Source: a virus. From it: a stretch of DNA of 35,309 bases. The stretch is from positions 1 to 35,309 of IMG/VR virus record IMGVR_UViG_3300011116_000049; one strand, written 5' to 3'. Below are positions 22,430 to 29,922 of the stretch, piece after piece; position 1 is the first letter of the stretch, and the number at the start of each line of letters is the position of its first letter. The notes beneath the pieces were generated by a model. The model was given only the letters and a program-made list of their open reading frames with translations. It did not search any database and was not told the DNA's origin. The position numbers were made by a program, and so were the translations under genes.

Positions 22430-22460
22430 ATTGTAAAACACATTTTCCAAGGGTTGTCAA
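22430..22460 (-). promoter_or_regulatory. Promoter candidate for the capsid gene
   Basis: On the minus strand TTGACA (22460-22455) is a perfect -35 box; TACAAT (22435-22430) matches 5 of 6 of the -10 box with a 19-bp spacer, longer than the ideal 17. Transcription would begin near 22422 and give a leader of about 130 nt before the capsid ATG. It lies downstream of two terminators, so the capsid would need it. Confidence 0.5.
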
Positions 22461-22520
22461 CTATTTTTGGCATAGGCTCCCCAAGGGTGGTAGCCAAGGC
22501 TATCCATCCCTCTCCCACAG

Positions 22521-22638
22521 GGAGCATATATTCATGCTCCAGCCAGAGTACCCTTGAGGCAGCGATTCATCCAACACTGACTTGTCCCACCCATGTATCA
22601 GTGTTTACCCTAGTCCCTCGCTGACAGGCTAGTAGGGT
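22521..22638. repeat. Cluster of three inverted repeats
   Basis: Three potential hairpins in succession: GGAGCAT/ATGCTCC (22521-22527 and 22534-22540, loop 6), AACACTGA/TCAGTGTT (22573-22580 and 22598-22605, loop 17) and ACCCTA/TAGGGT (22607-22612 and 22633-22638). None is followed by a T-run. The density of perfect arms in a region without a gene suggests a structured RNA or protein-binding DNA between the scaffold terminators and the capsid promoter. Confidence 0.5.
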
Positions 22639-22734
22639 TATCTTGGGGGGGTGTTCGCCAAGCCCTGTGTTTTCTTCCAAGCAGTCCATGCAGACCCACT
22701 GGTATCGTCTGGAGTACGGATGCGTATAGACAAT

Positions 22735-22803
22735 AAAAAAACCCCTTACTGCTACGCCCCGTAGTGGAACCCCAATACAGGGGCGAGGCGTATGAGTAAG
22801 AGG
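22735..22803 (-). terminator. Long terminator-like hairpin with T-run
   Basis: Minus strand: CCTCTTACT (22803-22795) pairs with AGTAAGGGG (22750-22742), TACGCC (22792-22787 as GGCGTA on plus) pairs inward, and CCCC/GGGG (22770-22773, 22780-22783) makes an inner hairpin; seven T follow (22741-22735). The loop contains TCCACTACG, complementary to CGTAGTGGA lying upstream in the same RNA (plus coordinates 22760-22768 and 22818-22826), so a pseudoknot or an alternative fold is possible. Confidence 0.65.
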
Positions 22804-22848
22804 CTTGATTAATGCTGTCCACTACGACAACGGTTTGGAGTATAGCCG

Positions 22849-22875
22849 AAAAAAAGCCCCTGTCAAGCAGGGGCT
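22849..22875 (-). terminator. Rho-independent terminator after the scaffold gene
   Basis: Minus strand: AGCCCCTG (22875-22868), loop CTTGA, CAGGGGCT (22862-22855), then seven T. A textbook intrinsic terminator, about 40 bp after the scaffold stop. It would end the terminase-portal-scaffold transcript. Confidence 0.9.
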
Positions 22876-22915
22876 AAATCCATCTTGGAGACGTTAGCAA
22901 CTGCTTGCCAACCCC

Positions 22916-23683
22916 TCAACCATACATCTTCTCAAAGAGCTTTTCAACCTTGGCTCTGTATGCTGGGTCTTTCTTGTACTTGGGATCGGCAACCATGGCA
23001 TCCAACTCTTCCTTGGATACCGTGCCTTCAGGATCTGCTTTGAGAGTTTCTGTGGGTACTCTGCCCTCGTATGTCTCCCTCAGCTTAGACAAAGCCTTGA
23101 TACCCTTGGCAGTGTCTCCCCAGCGGGTGAACTCTTTGAACTCATCCTCACTCCAGATACCCTTGCTGACCATCCCACGACCCCATGTAGCCATGTTGGA
23201 GATGATCGCCTTGGCATTGGGGCCAAGTGCTTCCAATTCTTGCTCCATGGACTGTCTGGCAAGTGCCTCTTGGTCGCCAGTGAGAGTGTTGACTTCCCGT
23301 GCCAGATCCTCAAAAGCTTGCTGGGAAATGCCGTACTTCTGCGCCCAGCCAACATATACCTGAGCCACTGGGTCATCATCCTTCAGACCAGCCGCATCTA
23401 AGTTGTATTTGCCATCTTCAGGGGGCTTGTGTGTGCCAGCCCTGAACTTCTTTTCCAATTCCACATAAGACTTGCTGATGCCTTCCAGATCAGGTTCTGC
23501 CTTGTCCTTATTCCAAAACTTCTCAGGCCAGAAATCAGGACGCTCCAAAGGCTCATCTGCTTGGGCGGCTGGATCTCCTTGAATATGATTTATTGCTGGC
23601 TCTTGGCCCTCGGTTGTCTGCTGTGCAGGTGCATCTGATGCAGCTGCTTCAAGCAGGCCAGGGTTGTCATTTGCTTCGCTCAT
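22916..23683 (-). CDS. Scaffolding protein
   Basis: A 255-aa acidic, highly helical protein between portal and capsid, the scaffold position. N-terminal ~50 residues are Ala/Gln/Glu-rich and disordered-looking; then ERPDFWPEKFWNKDKAEPDL (47-66) with GISKSYVELEKKFRAG, a recurring block of podophage capsid-assembly proteins; the C-terminus is basic (KYKKDPAYRAKVEKLFEKMY), suited to bind the inner capsid surface. AGAAAGG precedes ATG 23683. It would guide procapsid assembly and leave before maturation. Confidence 0.87.
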   Translation of the reverse strand: MSEANDNPGLLEAAASDAPAQQTTEGQEPAINHIQGDPAAQADEPLERPDFWPEKFWNKDKAEPDLEGISKSYVELEKKFRAGTHKPPEDGKYNLDAAGLKDDDPVAQVYVGWAQKYGISQQAFEDLAREVNTLTGDQEALARQSMEQELEALGPNAKAIISNMATWGRGMVSKGIWSEDEFKEFTRWGDTAKGIKALSKLRETYEGRVPTETLKADPEGTVSKEELDAMVADPKYKKDPAYRAKVEKLFEKMYG

Positions 23684-23934
23684 TGGTTTTTCGCCTTTCT
23701 AATGCGGTTTTCAATATCTCGGATCACACTGTTTTGTCCCTCTCGGAACATCCCCAGCGATTGATCCGCACCAGGTTGCCAGCATGGTTGCTCAAGATAG
23801 AACTCTCGTAACCATGCCAACACCTTTTGTCCCTCATCAGTGGCAAATGTCTTTGCCATCTGGAGGTTTAAATCAACACCCGTTTGATCAGGCTCAAATG
23901 GCGCTGATTCATTTTCTAATTCATCCCAACTCAA
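23680..23934 (-). CDS. Bbp19-like small phage protein
   Basis: An 84-aa protein with a conserved-looking core AKTFATDEGQKVLAWLREFY (~27-46) and GADQSLGMFREGQNSVIRDI (~55-74). This pattern (a helix ending near the phrase EGxxSV) matches the Bbp19-like family, small proteins coded next to portal genes in podophages. The stop overlaps the scaffold start and the start overlaps the portal stop by 4 nt, so it is translationally coupled to both. Function unknown. Confidence 0.65.
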   Translation of the reverse strand: MSWDELENESAPFEPDQTGVDLNLQMAKTFATDEGQKVLAWLREFYLEQPCWQPGADQSLGMFREGQNSVIRDIENRIRKAKNQ

Positions 23935-25490
23935 GCCATTGCTCCTTGTAATGCTGGCGCTGCGCCACCTTCAGCAGGCAGTGCTTGCTGTGCCATTTGT
24001 GCCATTTGTGCCATCATTGCCTTGCGCTCATCGGCACTGGTTCTGACTGCGGCTGGCACACCCAACTTGTCAGCAATGTAGTCAATTGCCGCACCCGCAT
24101 TGATTGCCATCTGACCCTCTGGGCCAAGACCTTGCGTTATCTGCATGAACTGGACAATGTTGTTGATCTCATCCAGATTCTGAGCCATTGCCAATGGGCT
24201 GACTGGGCTGACTTTGACTTCCAACCCATTGACCTTCAAAGGCAAATCAATGATGCCGTCACGATCCATGACCTCCAAGATCTTGGTGACCAGCGGAATC
24301 ATGGTTTCATTGACCAATCGACCAAAAGCAGATCCCAAGTTCTGAGCCAATTCCTTCATGCGCTCGACCACCTCTGTGGCTGATCTGGCACTCATGTTGT
24401 CAGGAGGTAGGCTCTCGTCCAGCAATGTGCGCTTGATGGATGCCACCAAGTCGTTGATCACAATCTGGCTGACATTGAAATCTCCAGCACGGGGCAAAGG
24501 CTTGAGCGCCTCACCCTGTGGGCCACCATTTCTGGCAACTGGGATGATCGCACCAGGCACAATCTTCACATTGGCTGGGTTCAACACACCATCGTCTGCC
24601 GCTGTATATACGCCAGTGATTGCAAGGCTGGCATTTTTGAGCAGAAGTTCCTTGGTTTTGTTCAGAGTCTTGATGTCTGGCAATGCAGTCAACACTGGCC
24701 CACGACCATAGATCTCACCAGCCACCTTCATGTAGCGGCTGACCACCCATGGGCTGGACTTCAGTTTGCGGTAGACAAGCTCTTGCTTGCTCTTTTTATC
24801 AATTACATAATAGCTGTAGTCACCACGGTCAATGTTAAAGATGGTGGCTTCCACAAGATCAACTTCTTCTGTGGGCTTGTCGCTGATGCGCTGCTGTAGA
24901 TCGACTGGAATCTTGGCATCCTTCCACTGCAATTGGATGGATTCGCCCTTGATCCGCATATTGCGGTAGACATTGTCAACTTGACCATTGGCTCCCTCTT
25001 CAAAGCTGACCAAGTACTGTGGCACAGGAATGAAATTGATGGGCGATACCGCATCGCCTGGTTGCACCAACATAACCGCTGTTCCCACAGACAAATCCAA
25101 TAAGAACTCACCCATGGCAATGTCAAAATTGGATTGCTTCAGGACGGCAAACAACTTCTCGTTGTACAGATCCAGCACACGCTGGGCTTCTGATCTTCGA
25201 TTTGCTGGGATGTCCGTGCCTGGTTCCAAGCGACACCACTTGCGTTGTGGCGGGAAGATGCCAGACTGAAGTCGGTTGGCAAATCGCTGGGTTGAGTTGA
25301 TGGCGGTCGAGTCAAAAACACGGCTCATCTTCTTTTTACCACCGACACGCCCTTCGTATTCGCCACCATACAGGTTGCGTTGTGGAAGAGCAAACTCCAT
25401 TGCGTCTTCATACAAAGACTTGAAGTCATCTTTTTTGTTCTGAGCGATTTTTTGTCGATCAAGAACTTGTTGTGCGCTCATCTTTGCCAT
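23931..25490 (-). CDS. Portal protein (T7-type head-tail connector)
   Basis: A 519-aa protein with the hallmarks of T7 gp8-like connectors: FKSLYEDAMEFALPQRNLYG (24-43), VFDSTAINSTQRFANRLQSG (58-77), PPQRKWCRLEPG (80-91), GRGPVLTALPDIKTLNKTKE-like block in the middle (~263-282) and LLDESLPPDNMSARSATEVVER (about 355-376). The C-terminus is Ala/Gln/Met-rich. It would form the dodecameric ring through which DNA is packaged. AAGGATTG lies before ATG 25490. Confidence 0.95.
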   Translation of the reverse strand: MAKMSAQQVLDRQKIAQNKKDDFKSLYEDAMEFALPQRNLYGGEYEGRVGGKKKMSRVFDSTAINSTQRFANRLQSGIFPPQRKWCRLEPGTDIPANRRSEAQRVLDLYNEKLFAVLKQSNFDIAMGEFLLDLSVGTAVMLVQPGDAVSPINFIPVPQYLVSFEEGANGQVDNVYRNMRIKGESIQLQWKDAKIPVDLQQRISDKPTEEVDLVEATIFNIDRGDYSYYVIDKKSKQELVYRKLKSSPWVVSRYMKVAGEIYGRGPVLTALPDIKTLNKTKELLLKNASLAITGVYTAADDGVLNPANVKIVPGAIIPVARNGGPQGEALKPLPRAGDFNVSQIVINDLVASIKRTLLDESLPPDNMSARSATEVVERMKELAQNLGSAFGRLVNETMIPLVTKILEVMDRDGIIDLPLKVNGLEVKVSPVSPLAMAQNLDEINNIVQFMQITQGLGPEGQMAINAGAAIDYIADKLGVPAAVRTSADERKAMMAQMAQMAQQALPAEGGAAPALQGAMA

Positions 25491-25491
25491 A

Positions 25492-25818
25492 TCAATCCTT
25501 CTTACTTGCTTGGTATCTTTTCAAAATAGCCCTGCCTTTTGCCGCCAGTCTTGCTGCGGCTTCTTGTGTTTTTGGTACTGGTTCACCCCACGCATGAGCA
25601 GCCAATGCAAGTCTTGTTGGCTTGCCTTTTTTGTCCACCAATGGGCCACTTGGGTTGGTGTAAAAACGAGTCAGGAAAGATCCTTTGCGTCTGGCATCTT
25701 GCCCTGTTGGGTTGGATGCTTTGACACCAGGCTTTAAGTCTTTGCTTTCGCCAGAGCGTTCAAATTTACGCCTACCAGCCTCTGTCAGACCGCCTTCAGG
25801 ATCCTTGTACTTGCTCAT
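25492..25818 (-). CDS. Small basic phage protein (DUF6321-like)
   Basis: A 108-aa Lys/Arg-rich protein: GLTEAGRRKFERSGESKDLK (10-29), SNPTGQDARRKGSFLTRFY (35-53) and a basic C-terminus. The GLTEAGRRKF start followed by a basic S/T-rich body resembles a family of small proteins near portal genes in cyanophages and related environmental phages, which I remember as DUF6321. Nucleic-acid binding is plausible from charge. Start overlaps the 54-aa gene upstream (ATGA). Confidence 0.6.
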   Translation of the reverse strand: MSKYKDPEGGLTEAGRRKFERSGESKDLKPGVKASNPTGQDARRKGSFLTRFYTNPSGPLVDKKGKPTRLALAAHAWGEPVPKTQEAAARLAAKGRAILKRYQASKKD

Positions 25819-25979
25819 TTCTTTCTCGCAGCATTCATGTTGTCGATCAAATTTGGATATGGGCGACCCGCCTTCTTGGCGCTTTCCATTGCTGAACGCT
25901 TATCGCTAGGTGACAGTTTCTTTGGCTCACCCAGATCTTTTGGACGGGCTTTGTTCCAGATTTTTTTGTTCATGCTCAT
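25815..25979 (-). CDS. Small basic protein, 54 aa
   Basis: Begins MSMNKKIWNKARPKDLGEPK and ends PYPNLIDNMNAARKK. About a third of residues are Lys or Arg. GAGGATTGACC precedes ATG 25979 and the stop overlaps the next start as ATGA, so it is a real member of the head operon. The GRPYPNLxDNMNAA motif also occurs in small phage proteins elsewhere; function unknown, possibly virion- or DNA-associated. Confidence 0.72.
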   Translation of the reverse strand: MSMNKKIWNKARPKDLGEPKKLSPSDKRSAMESAKKAGRPYPNLIDNMNAARKK

Positions 25980-25981
25980 GG

Positions 25982-26437
25982 TCAATCCTCCTCCATGTCA
26001 TCAGTGATTGGGCCACCTACCAGCCACGCATCGCAAGTGCGTGTACCAGCACATTTGAAATGAAACAGTTCACAGAATCCCAACTGCGCTGTCTCAATCA
26101 CATCTTCGTCATAGCCAGATTCCTCTGCTGGATTCTTGGCTTCAATCCCTGTTTTGATGCACTCCAACATAAATTCTGTTTGAATAAATGCCGCACAGTT
26201 TCCACAGCGCATTCCCTTAGCTTCATCCAGATTGGTTGCCCATATTACTGATTTACGCAACCAGAATACTTCGTTGTTTTTTTCGTCATTTGGATTTGCT
26301 GGGCCGTAACCAACATTTTGAAAAGCCCAATTTCTATTTTTCAAATTGGTCAAAATGTCTCTGGTTGCCAATGGACATTGGTATTCTTCTTCGCCATTGT
26401 TTTCTTTTTCGGCTTCGGTGATCATGTTGGTTGCCAT
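25982..26437 (-). CDS. Cysteine-motif protein, HiPIP-like iron-sulfur candidate
   Basis: A 151-aa protein from ATG 26437 (TAATG overlap with the upstream stop; a GTG at 26449 is the alternative). The C-terminal half has RCGNCAAF (Cys78, Cys81), Cys93, GFCELFHFKC (Cys122, Cys129) and TCDAW (Cys135) followed by VGGPITD. CxxC plus a later C and a CxAW-like block is the pattern of high-potential iron-sulfur proteins, where four Cys bind a 4Fe-4S cluster. Such proteins recur in head regions of environmental phages. Structural or redox role unknown; zinc binding is an alternative. Confidence 0.6.
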   Translation of the reverse strand: MATNMITEAEKENNGEEEYQCPLATRDILTNLKNRNWAFQNVGYGPANPNDEKNNEVFWLRKSVIWATNLDEAKGMRCGNCAAFIQTEFMLECIKTGIEAKNPAEESGYDEDVIETAQLGFCELFHFKCAGTRTCDAWLVGGPITDDMEED

Positions 26438-27027
26438 TATTCGTACCACTCCAAAGTGAGATATGCAGCGTGTGCTGTGCCATTGACATTGGTTAATCGG
26501 AATAAGTAATTGGTCAGCGGTTTGAGAACATATTCCAATGATGAGGCTGTACCACCGCCAGACTTTTTACCAGCCCCGCCAGGGATAATCTGTGCATCTA
26601 ATTCAGTACCAACCGAGGTGACTGTTGGGTTGATCACCATAGCCACTTGGCTGGGATTGCTGATGGCGTAATTGCGGTTTCGGTTGATGGGCGTGAATGC
26701 TGTGCCGCCCGTGGTGGTTGGCCCTTCATAGATGTACAACTCTGCATCACCCAGACACAACGCATCAATAGTCATGTGAGGGAACACGCCAGATGGTGAA
26801 GCCAACACAATATCTATGCTTGCCAATGCTGCCAATGGCGCAGAGTCTGGCGCAAGTTTGTACGCATAAAAAGCTCTGCCATCATGGTTGCGTTGATGGT
26901 TAACATCAACTGTGATGACAGGCGCATCAGCGCCAGCAATCACCTGATCGCCAGCGTTATTTTTATGAGTCAGTGTTACAAGTCTGGACTTTGTATTTTC
27001 TGACTCTCGCTGAACGATGATTGCCAT
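26437..27027 (-). CDS. Putative virion protein, beta-rich, 196 aa
   Basis: Begins MAIIVQRESENTKSRLVTLT. It has alternating hydrophobic strands, a Gly-rich segment (GGAGKKSGGGTAS, ~151-163) and ends LTLEWYE. No catalytic pattern is visible. It lies in the head operon between small basic proteins and the portal, so a minor capsid or decoration protein is a reasonable guess. TAATG overlap with the next gene shows coupling. Confidence 0.6.
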   Translation of the reverse strand: MAIIVQRESENTKSRLVTLTHKNNAGDQVIAGADAPVITVDVNHQRNHDGRAFYAYKLAPDSAPLAALASIDIVLASPSGVFPHMTIDALCLGDAELYIYEGPTTTGGTAFTPINRNRNYAISNPSQVAMVINPTVTSVGTELDAQIIPGGAGKKSGGGTASSLEYVLKPLTNYLFRLTNVNGTAHAAYLTLEWYE

Positions 27028-27192
27028 TTACTTCTTCTTGACTGATTGCCGAGCTTCACTCATCGCAATGGCAATGGCTTGATCACGGCTTTTAACTTTT
27101 TGACCACTGGAAGATTTGAGTTTGCCAGCGGCATATTCTTTCATTACCTTATGCACTTTGGATTGCATCTTTGCTTTGTTGTCTGTAGCCAT
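27028..27192 (-). CDS. Small basic protein, DUF6496-like, 54 aa
   Basis: The product begins MATDNKAKMQSKVHKVMKEY and contains GKLKSSSGQKVKSRDQAIAI and AMSEARQS. The combination GxLKSxSGxKVKSRxQAIAIAxSEAR is the pattern I associate with DUF6496, a family of short Lys-rich phage and bacterial proteins. It may bind nucleic acid. Its ATG overlaps the upstream stop (TGATG), and 1 nt separates its stop from the next start. Confidence 0.75.
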   Translation of the reverse strand: MATDNKAKMQSKVHKVMKEYAAGKLKSSSGQKVKSRDQAIAIAMSEARQSVKKK

Positions 27193-27497
27193 CAACGACC
27201 TCCACCAAGTTTGCTTGTTGTTGCATCTTGCTCTGATAAACCCAATTCAGATCCAGACAACAATGAACGCAAACCACCACGCTGTCTGGCTTTGAGAGTT
27301 GCTTGTGCTTTTTGCGCTAATTCAGTTTGCTGTCGATTCATTTCAGCTTCTTGTTTGGCAAGAACTTGGTTTTGAGTAGCAATTTGTTGCTGTTGTGCTT
27401 CTTTTGCTGCTTCTTGTTCAGCAGGGTCACCACCATAAAAAATGGCATCACCCAATTTTTTGACAACACCACCAACTGCTTTGACAACACCGCCCAT
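27192..27497 (-). CDS. Small Gln/Ala-rich protein, 101 aa
   Basis: Starts MGGVVKAVGGVVKKLGDAIF, an amphipathic Gly/Val segment, then a long helix rich in Gln, Ala and Glu (~25-70), then RQRGGLRSLLSGSELGLSE. This arrangement, including the GGLRSLLS end, is found in short proteins between terminase and portal genes of podophages. A virion or assembly role is suggested by position; nothing more is visible. Confidence 0.6.
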   Translation of the reverse strand: MGGVVKAVGGVVKKLGDAIFYGGDPAEQEAAKEAQQQQIATQNQVLAKQEAEMNRQQTELAQKAQATLKARQRGGLRSLLSGSELGLSEQDATTSKLGGGR

Positions 27498-27499
27498 AG

Positions 27500-27982
27500 T
27501 TAACTCCTTGACATCATAAAAAAATCAGATCCGTCAGCGCCATACTTTTTCATTAAGCCTTCTATCTCAAAACCAATGGCAAGTCCCCAGCGCACCGCTC
27601 TCAAGTCAGCGCATCTTACTGTGATCTGCAAACGATGCAAGTTTCTTGATATCACAATGTAATCAGCATAGATTTGAGCGGCACGGGTCATGGTTTTCCC
27701 ATATTTTCTGAGCTTTTCCTCGCAGTTGAGCCACATTTCTGCGACTCCATCCCAGACATCGACAGCGCCAAAAACGGCAACAGGCCTGCTGTTTAATATC
27801 GCAGTGATAGCATGACCTTGGTTGGCTTGAGCTTCAATGATTTCAGCCAATGATTTGTTTTTTGGTAGGGTTTCCCTTATGGATGGGTCAATCTTCAGGG
27901 TCATGGCGTGACCCGCATTGAAAGGGATCCAAGTCAGCGGTGAGTTTTTGGGTAAAAGCTCAAAGATATCAAGCGAAGACAT
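27500..27982 (-). CDS. GNAT-like protein (T7 gp13/DUF2833-like position)
   Basis: Read from ATG 27982 (160 aa); a TTG at 28012 would add ten residues. The sequence has the alternating pattern of a GNAT fold: AITAILNSRPVAVFGAVDVW (~58-77), MTRAAQIYADYIVISRNLHR (~97-116), LQITVRCADLRAVRWGLAIG (~117-136) and FEIEGLMKKYGADGSDFFMM. These are the usual strand-helix-strand blocks of phage acetyltransferase-like proteins related to T7 gp13. The acetyl-CoA loop is not clear, so it may be a structural rather than catalytic relative. It overlaps the terminase stop by 14 nt. Confidence 0.65.
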   Translation of the reverse strand: MSSLDIFELLPKNSPLTWIPFNAGHAMTLKIDPSIRETLPKNKSLAEIIEAQANQGHAITAILNSRPVAVFGAVDVWDGVAEMWLNCEEKLRKYGKTMTRAAQIYADYIVISRNLHRLQITVRCADLRAVRWGLAIGFEIEGLMKKYGADGSDFFMMSRS

Positions 27983-29501
27983 CGAAATCTGCGGCTGTGA
28001 CAGAGGTTGCAATGAAGACTTTGCCGCTGGCAGACTGTGAACCTCTGGTCAACTGGCGGTATTCGCCACCGCCTGTCATCAGGTAGCCAAAAGCGTCACC
28101 AACGTGGGAGTGTTCGTTTTTGTTTGGCGTGTCTCGGAACCTTTCATGCCCAGCACCGACCGCAATGCGCTTGAAATGGTAGCCCCCAGAGAGGGATTTC
28201 CGCAAAAGTTTGCAAGATTTGTTGACCAGCAAGCCTGGTTTGCCTGAAACCATGCGATTCATGGGAGCGGCTGCGGCTTCCCTACGGGCTTTGAAGTCAT
28301 TGGTGGCGGTTGGCTCGGCTCTGAGTCCCAGTGAGCGCAAATACTCAAAGGCAGTTGTCTCATAAATCGCATCTCTTTGCATACCAGCAGGGTCACCCCA
28401 GATCCGAATCTCGTATTTCGGGAATCTGGTCTGCAATTCAGCCATTAGGGTTTGTCCGAACCTCTCCAATCCCATGTCAAAAGTCACAATTTCATGCAAA
28501 ACACGCCATTGTCCATTGGGCATACGCTGTCCAAAAACTGCCGCTGGGGTCAAACCAAAGTCCAGTCCGACCTGAATTGGGTGATTGGGGTCTGGCTCCA
28601 AATCCGCAGCCATGATGTTGTCGTCATACTCAGGCCAAACAGACTTTCCGTCTTGCACAAAGGTGTACTTGCCCTCGGCATAACAGCGTATCCAGTCTAG
28701 GGTTTTCCCTGCCAACTGCTGAAGGTAGTAGCCAGGTGGCAGATTCTTAATGTTCTCGGCTTTGGGATTGATCTTCCACCATTTGCTGGACGCAAAGATG
28801 TGGTCATTGGCTTCTGGGTTTTCGGGCAGTTGATCTGATGGGACTTCGATCACACCACCTGGTTGCTTGAAGAACTTCCATGCGTACTTGCCTGTGATGG
28901 GTTCTTTTTCGGCAAGCCTGTGCCACCAGTGGTCATCGTCCATTGGGTTTGTGTCCATCCAGATGCCGTGCCATGTAGCGCCACCATCTCGTTTGGTGGG
29001 ATATCGTCCCACTCGGTGTGTGAGTCCATCGATGACAGCTTTGGGGAGTTCTTTGGCTTCGTTAACCCAAGCGCCTGTAAGTTCAAGCGAAAGCAATTTA
29101 CGGACATCTTTAGGCTGGTCAAGAGCCAGAAAAATAACCTCACAGTCAATCCCTGCCGCATCACCTCTGGGTGGAAGCTTGATGTGGTGAGTGATAGGTG
29201 GGGTATGTAGGATCGGGCCATAGACATTCTCAGGAAAAAGATCTGCCCAAGTCTTGAGCGTGGTGGTCTTGAGTTCTGGGTAGCTGTTACGCACAATGAC
29301 AAAGCGTGTGTACCTGATGCCGTCCACAGGAGATGGCTTTTGTTGCACTGCACGAATCATTATTTTGGCGGCACAGACATAGGATTTTCCAGATCCGACT
29401 GGCCCCATGAGTCCAGTGACAAACGACTTGTCTTGCAAGAACTTGAATGCGGTTGGTGAAGACCGCAAGTCGATATTGATACCAGTGATTTGATCAGACA
29501 T
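27969..29501 (-). CDS. Terminase large subunit
   Basis: A 510-aa packaging ATPase and nuclease. Walker A GPVGSGKS at 33-40; CEVIFLALDQ and GAWVNEAKELP (~120-154) hold the Walker B region; the nuclease half has GLDFGLTPAAVF (Asp314) and IWGDPAGMQRD (Asp370). It pumps DNA through the portal and cuts concatemers. The start overlaps the small terminase stop by 8 nt. The sequence alone does not tell whether packaging is by headful, cos or direct repeats; the circular assembly favours permuted ends or simple circular replication forms. Confidence 0.95.
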   Translation of the reverse strand: MSDQITGINIDLRSSPTAFKFLQDKSFVTGLMGPVGSGKSYVCAAKIMIRAVQQKPSPVDGIRYTRFVIVRNSYPELKTTTLKTWADLFPENVYGPILHTPPITHHIKLPPRGDAAGIDCEVIFLALDQPKDVRKLLSLELTGAWVNEAKELPKAVIDGLTHRVGRYPTKRDGGATWHGIWMDTNPMDDDHWWHRLAEKEPITGKYAWKFFKQPGGVIEVPSDQLPENPEANDHIFASSKWWKINPKAENIKNLPPGYYLQQLAGKTLDWIRCYAEGKYTFVQDGKSVWPEYDDNIMAADLEPDPNHPIQVGLDFGLTPAAVFGQRMPNGQWRVLHEIVTFDMGLERFGQTLMAELQTRFPKYEIRIWGDPAGMQRDAIYETTAFEYLRSLGLRAEPTATNDFKARREAAAAPMNRMVSGKPGLLVNKSCKLLRKSLSGGYHFKRIAVGAGHERFRDTPNKNEHSHVGDAFGYLMTGGGEYRQLTRGSQSASGKVFIATSVTAADFDVFA

Positions 29502-29922
29502 CTTGTACGTCAGGTGATTGGATGGTCACGCCAATGACGGAAGGTTTCTGTCCATCATCAGGAGTGTCGAGTAGACCAGATGCTTTTGCCAGTATCCGCA
29601 GTACTTGAACCTTGTCAAAGAGTTCAATCTCAATGGTGGCGTTGCCTTCTTTGTCAACCTTCTGGCTGATCTTCTTGATGGATTGCAGTGCGTGTTCAGG
29701 GATTTTGCTACTGGCTTTTACTTGAATATTGCCTTGGTCATCCCATTCCATGATGTCGGTGATCTTGGTGTTTGCCATGGTGAGCAGGCTATACGCCACA
29801 GCTTCTCGGTTGGCAACAATGGTCTGCGATCTCTCAATACGCTGGACGACATTACGCACTCCCCCCCATCCACGGACGGAGGGGTAAGTGCCATTTGATT
29901 TTCTCTCTACCTTTTCTGTCAT
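29494..29922 (-). CDS. Terminase small subunit
   Basis: Read from ATG 29922 (142 aa), which overlaps the upstream stop as TGATG; an ATG at 29931 is less likely. The N-terminal part has RGWGGVRNVVQRIERSQT and a helical SLLTMANTKITDIMEWDDQG; the C-terminal part has IKKISQKVDKEGNATIEIEL followed by FDKVQVLRILAKASGLL. The last block (DKxxxLxxLAKxxGL) is typical of small terminase proteins. It would bind viral DNA and start packaging, and it sits directly before the large subunit. Confidence 0.8.
   Translation of the reverse strand: MTEKVERKSNGTYPSVRGWGGVRNVVQRIERSQTIVANREAVAYSLLTMANTKITDIMEWDDQGNIQVKASSKIPEHALQSIKKISQKVDKEGNATIEIELFDKVQVLRILAKASGLLDTPDDGQKPSVIGVTIQSPDVQDV

Noticed and set aside
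22735-22803. Possible tRNA (a GGTTC stretch in a folded region)
   Set aside because: The arms do not make a cloverleaf with anticodon and acceptor stems; a terminator with T-run explains the fold.
22610-22822. 70-codon minus-strand frame in the scaffold-capsid gap
   Set aside because: It spans a terminator stem and lacks a ribosome site; composition resembles random frame.
28850-29353. 167-codon minus-strand frame within the terminase gene
   Set aside because: Shadow of the well-identified terminase large subunit; Trp/Ser/His-rich and without start signals.
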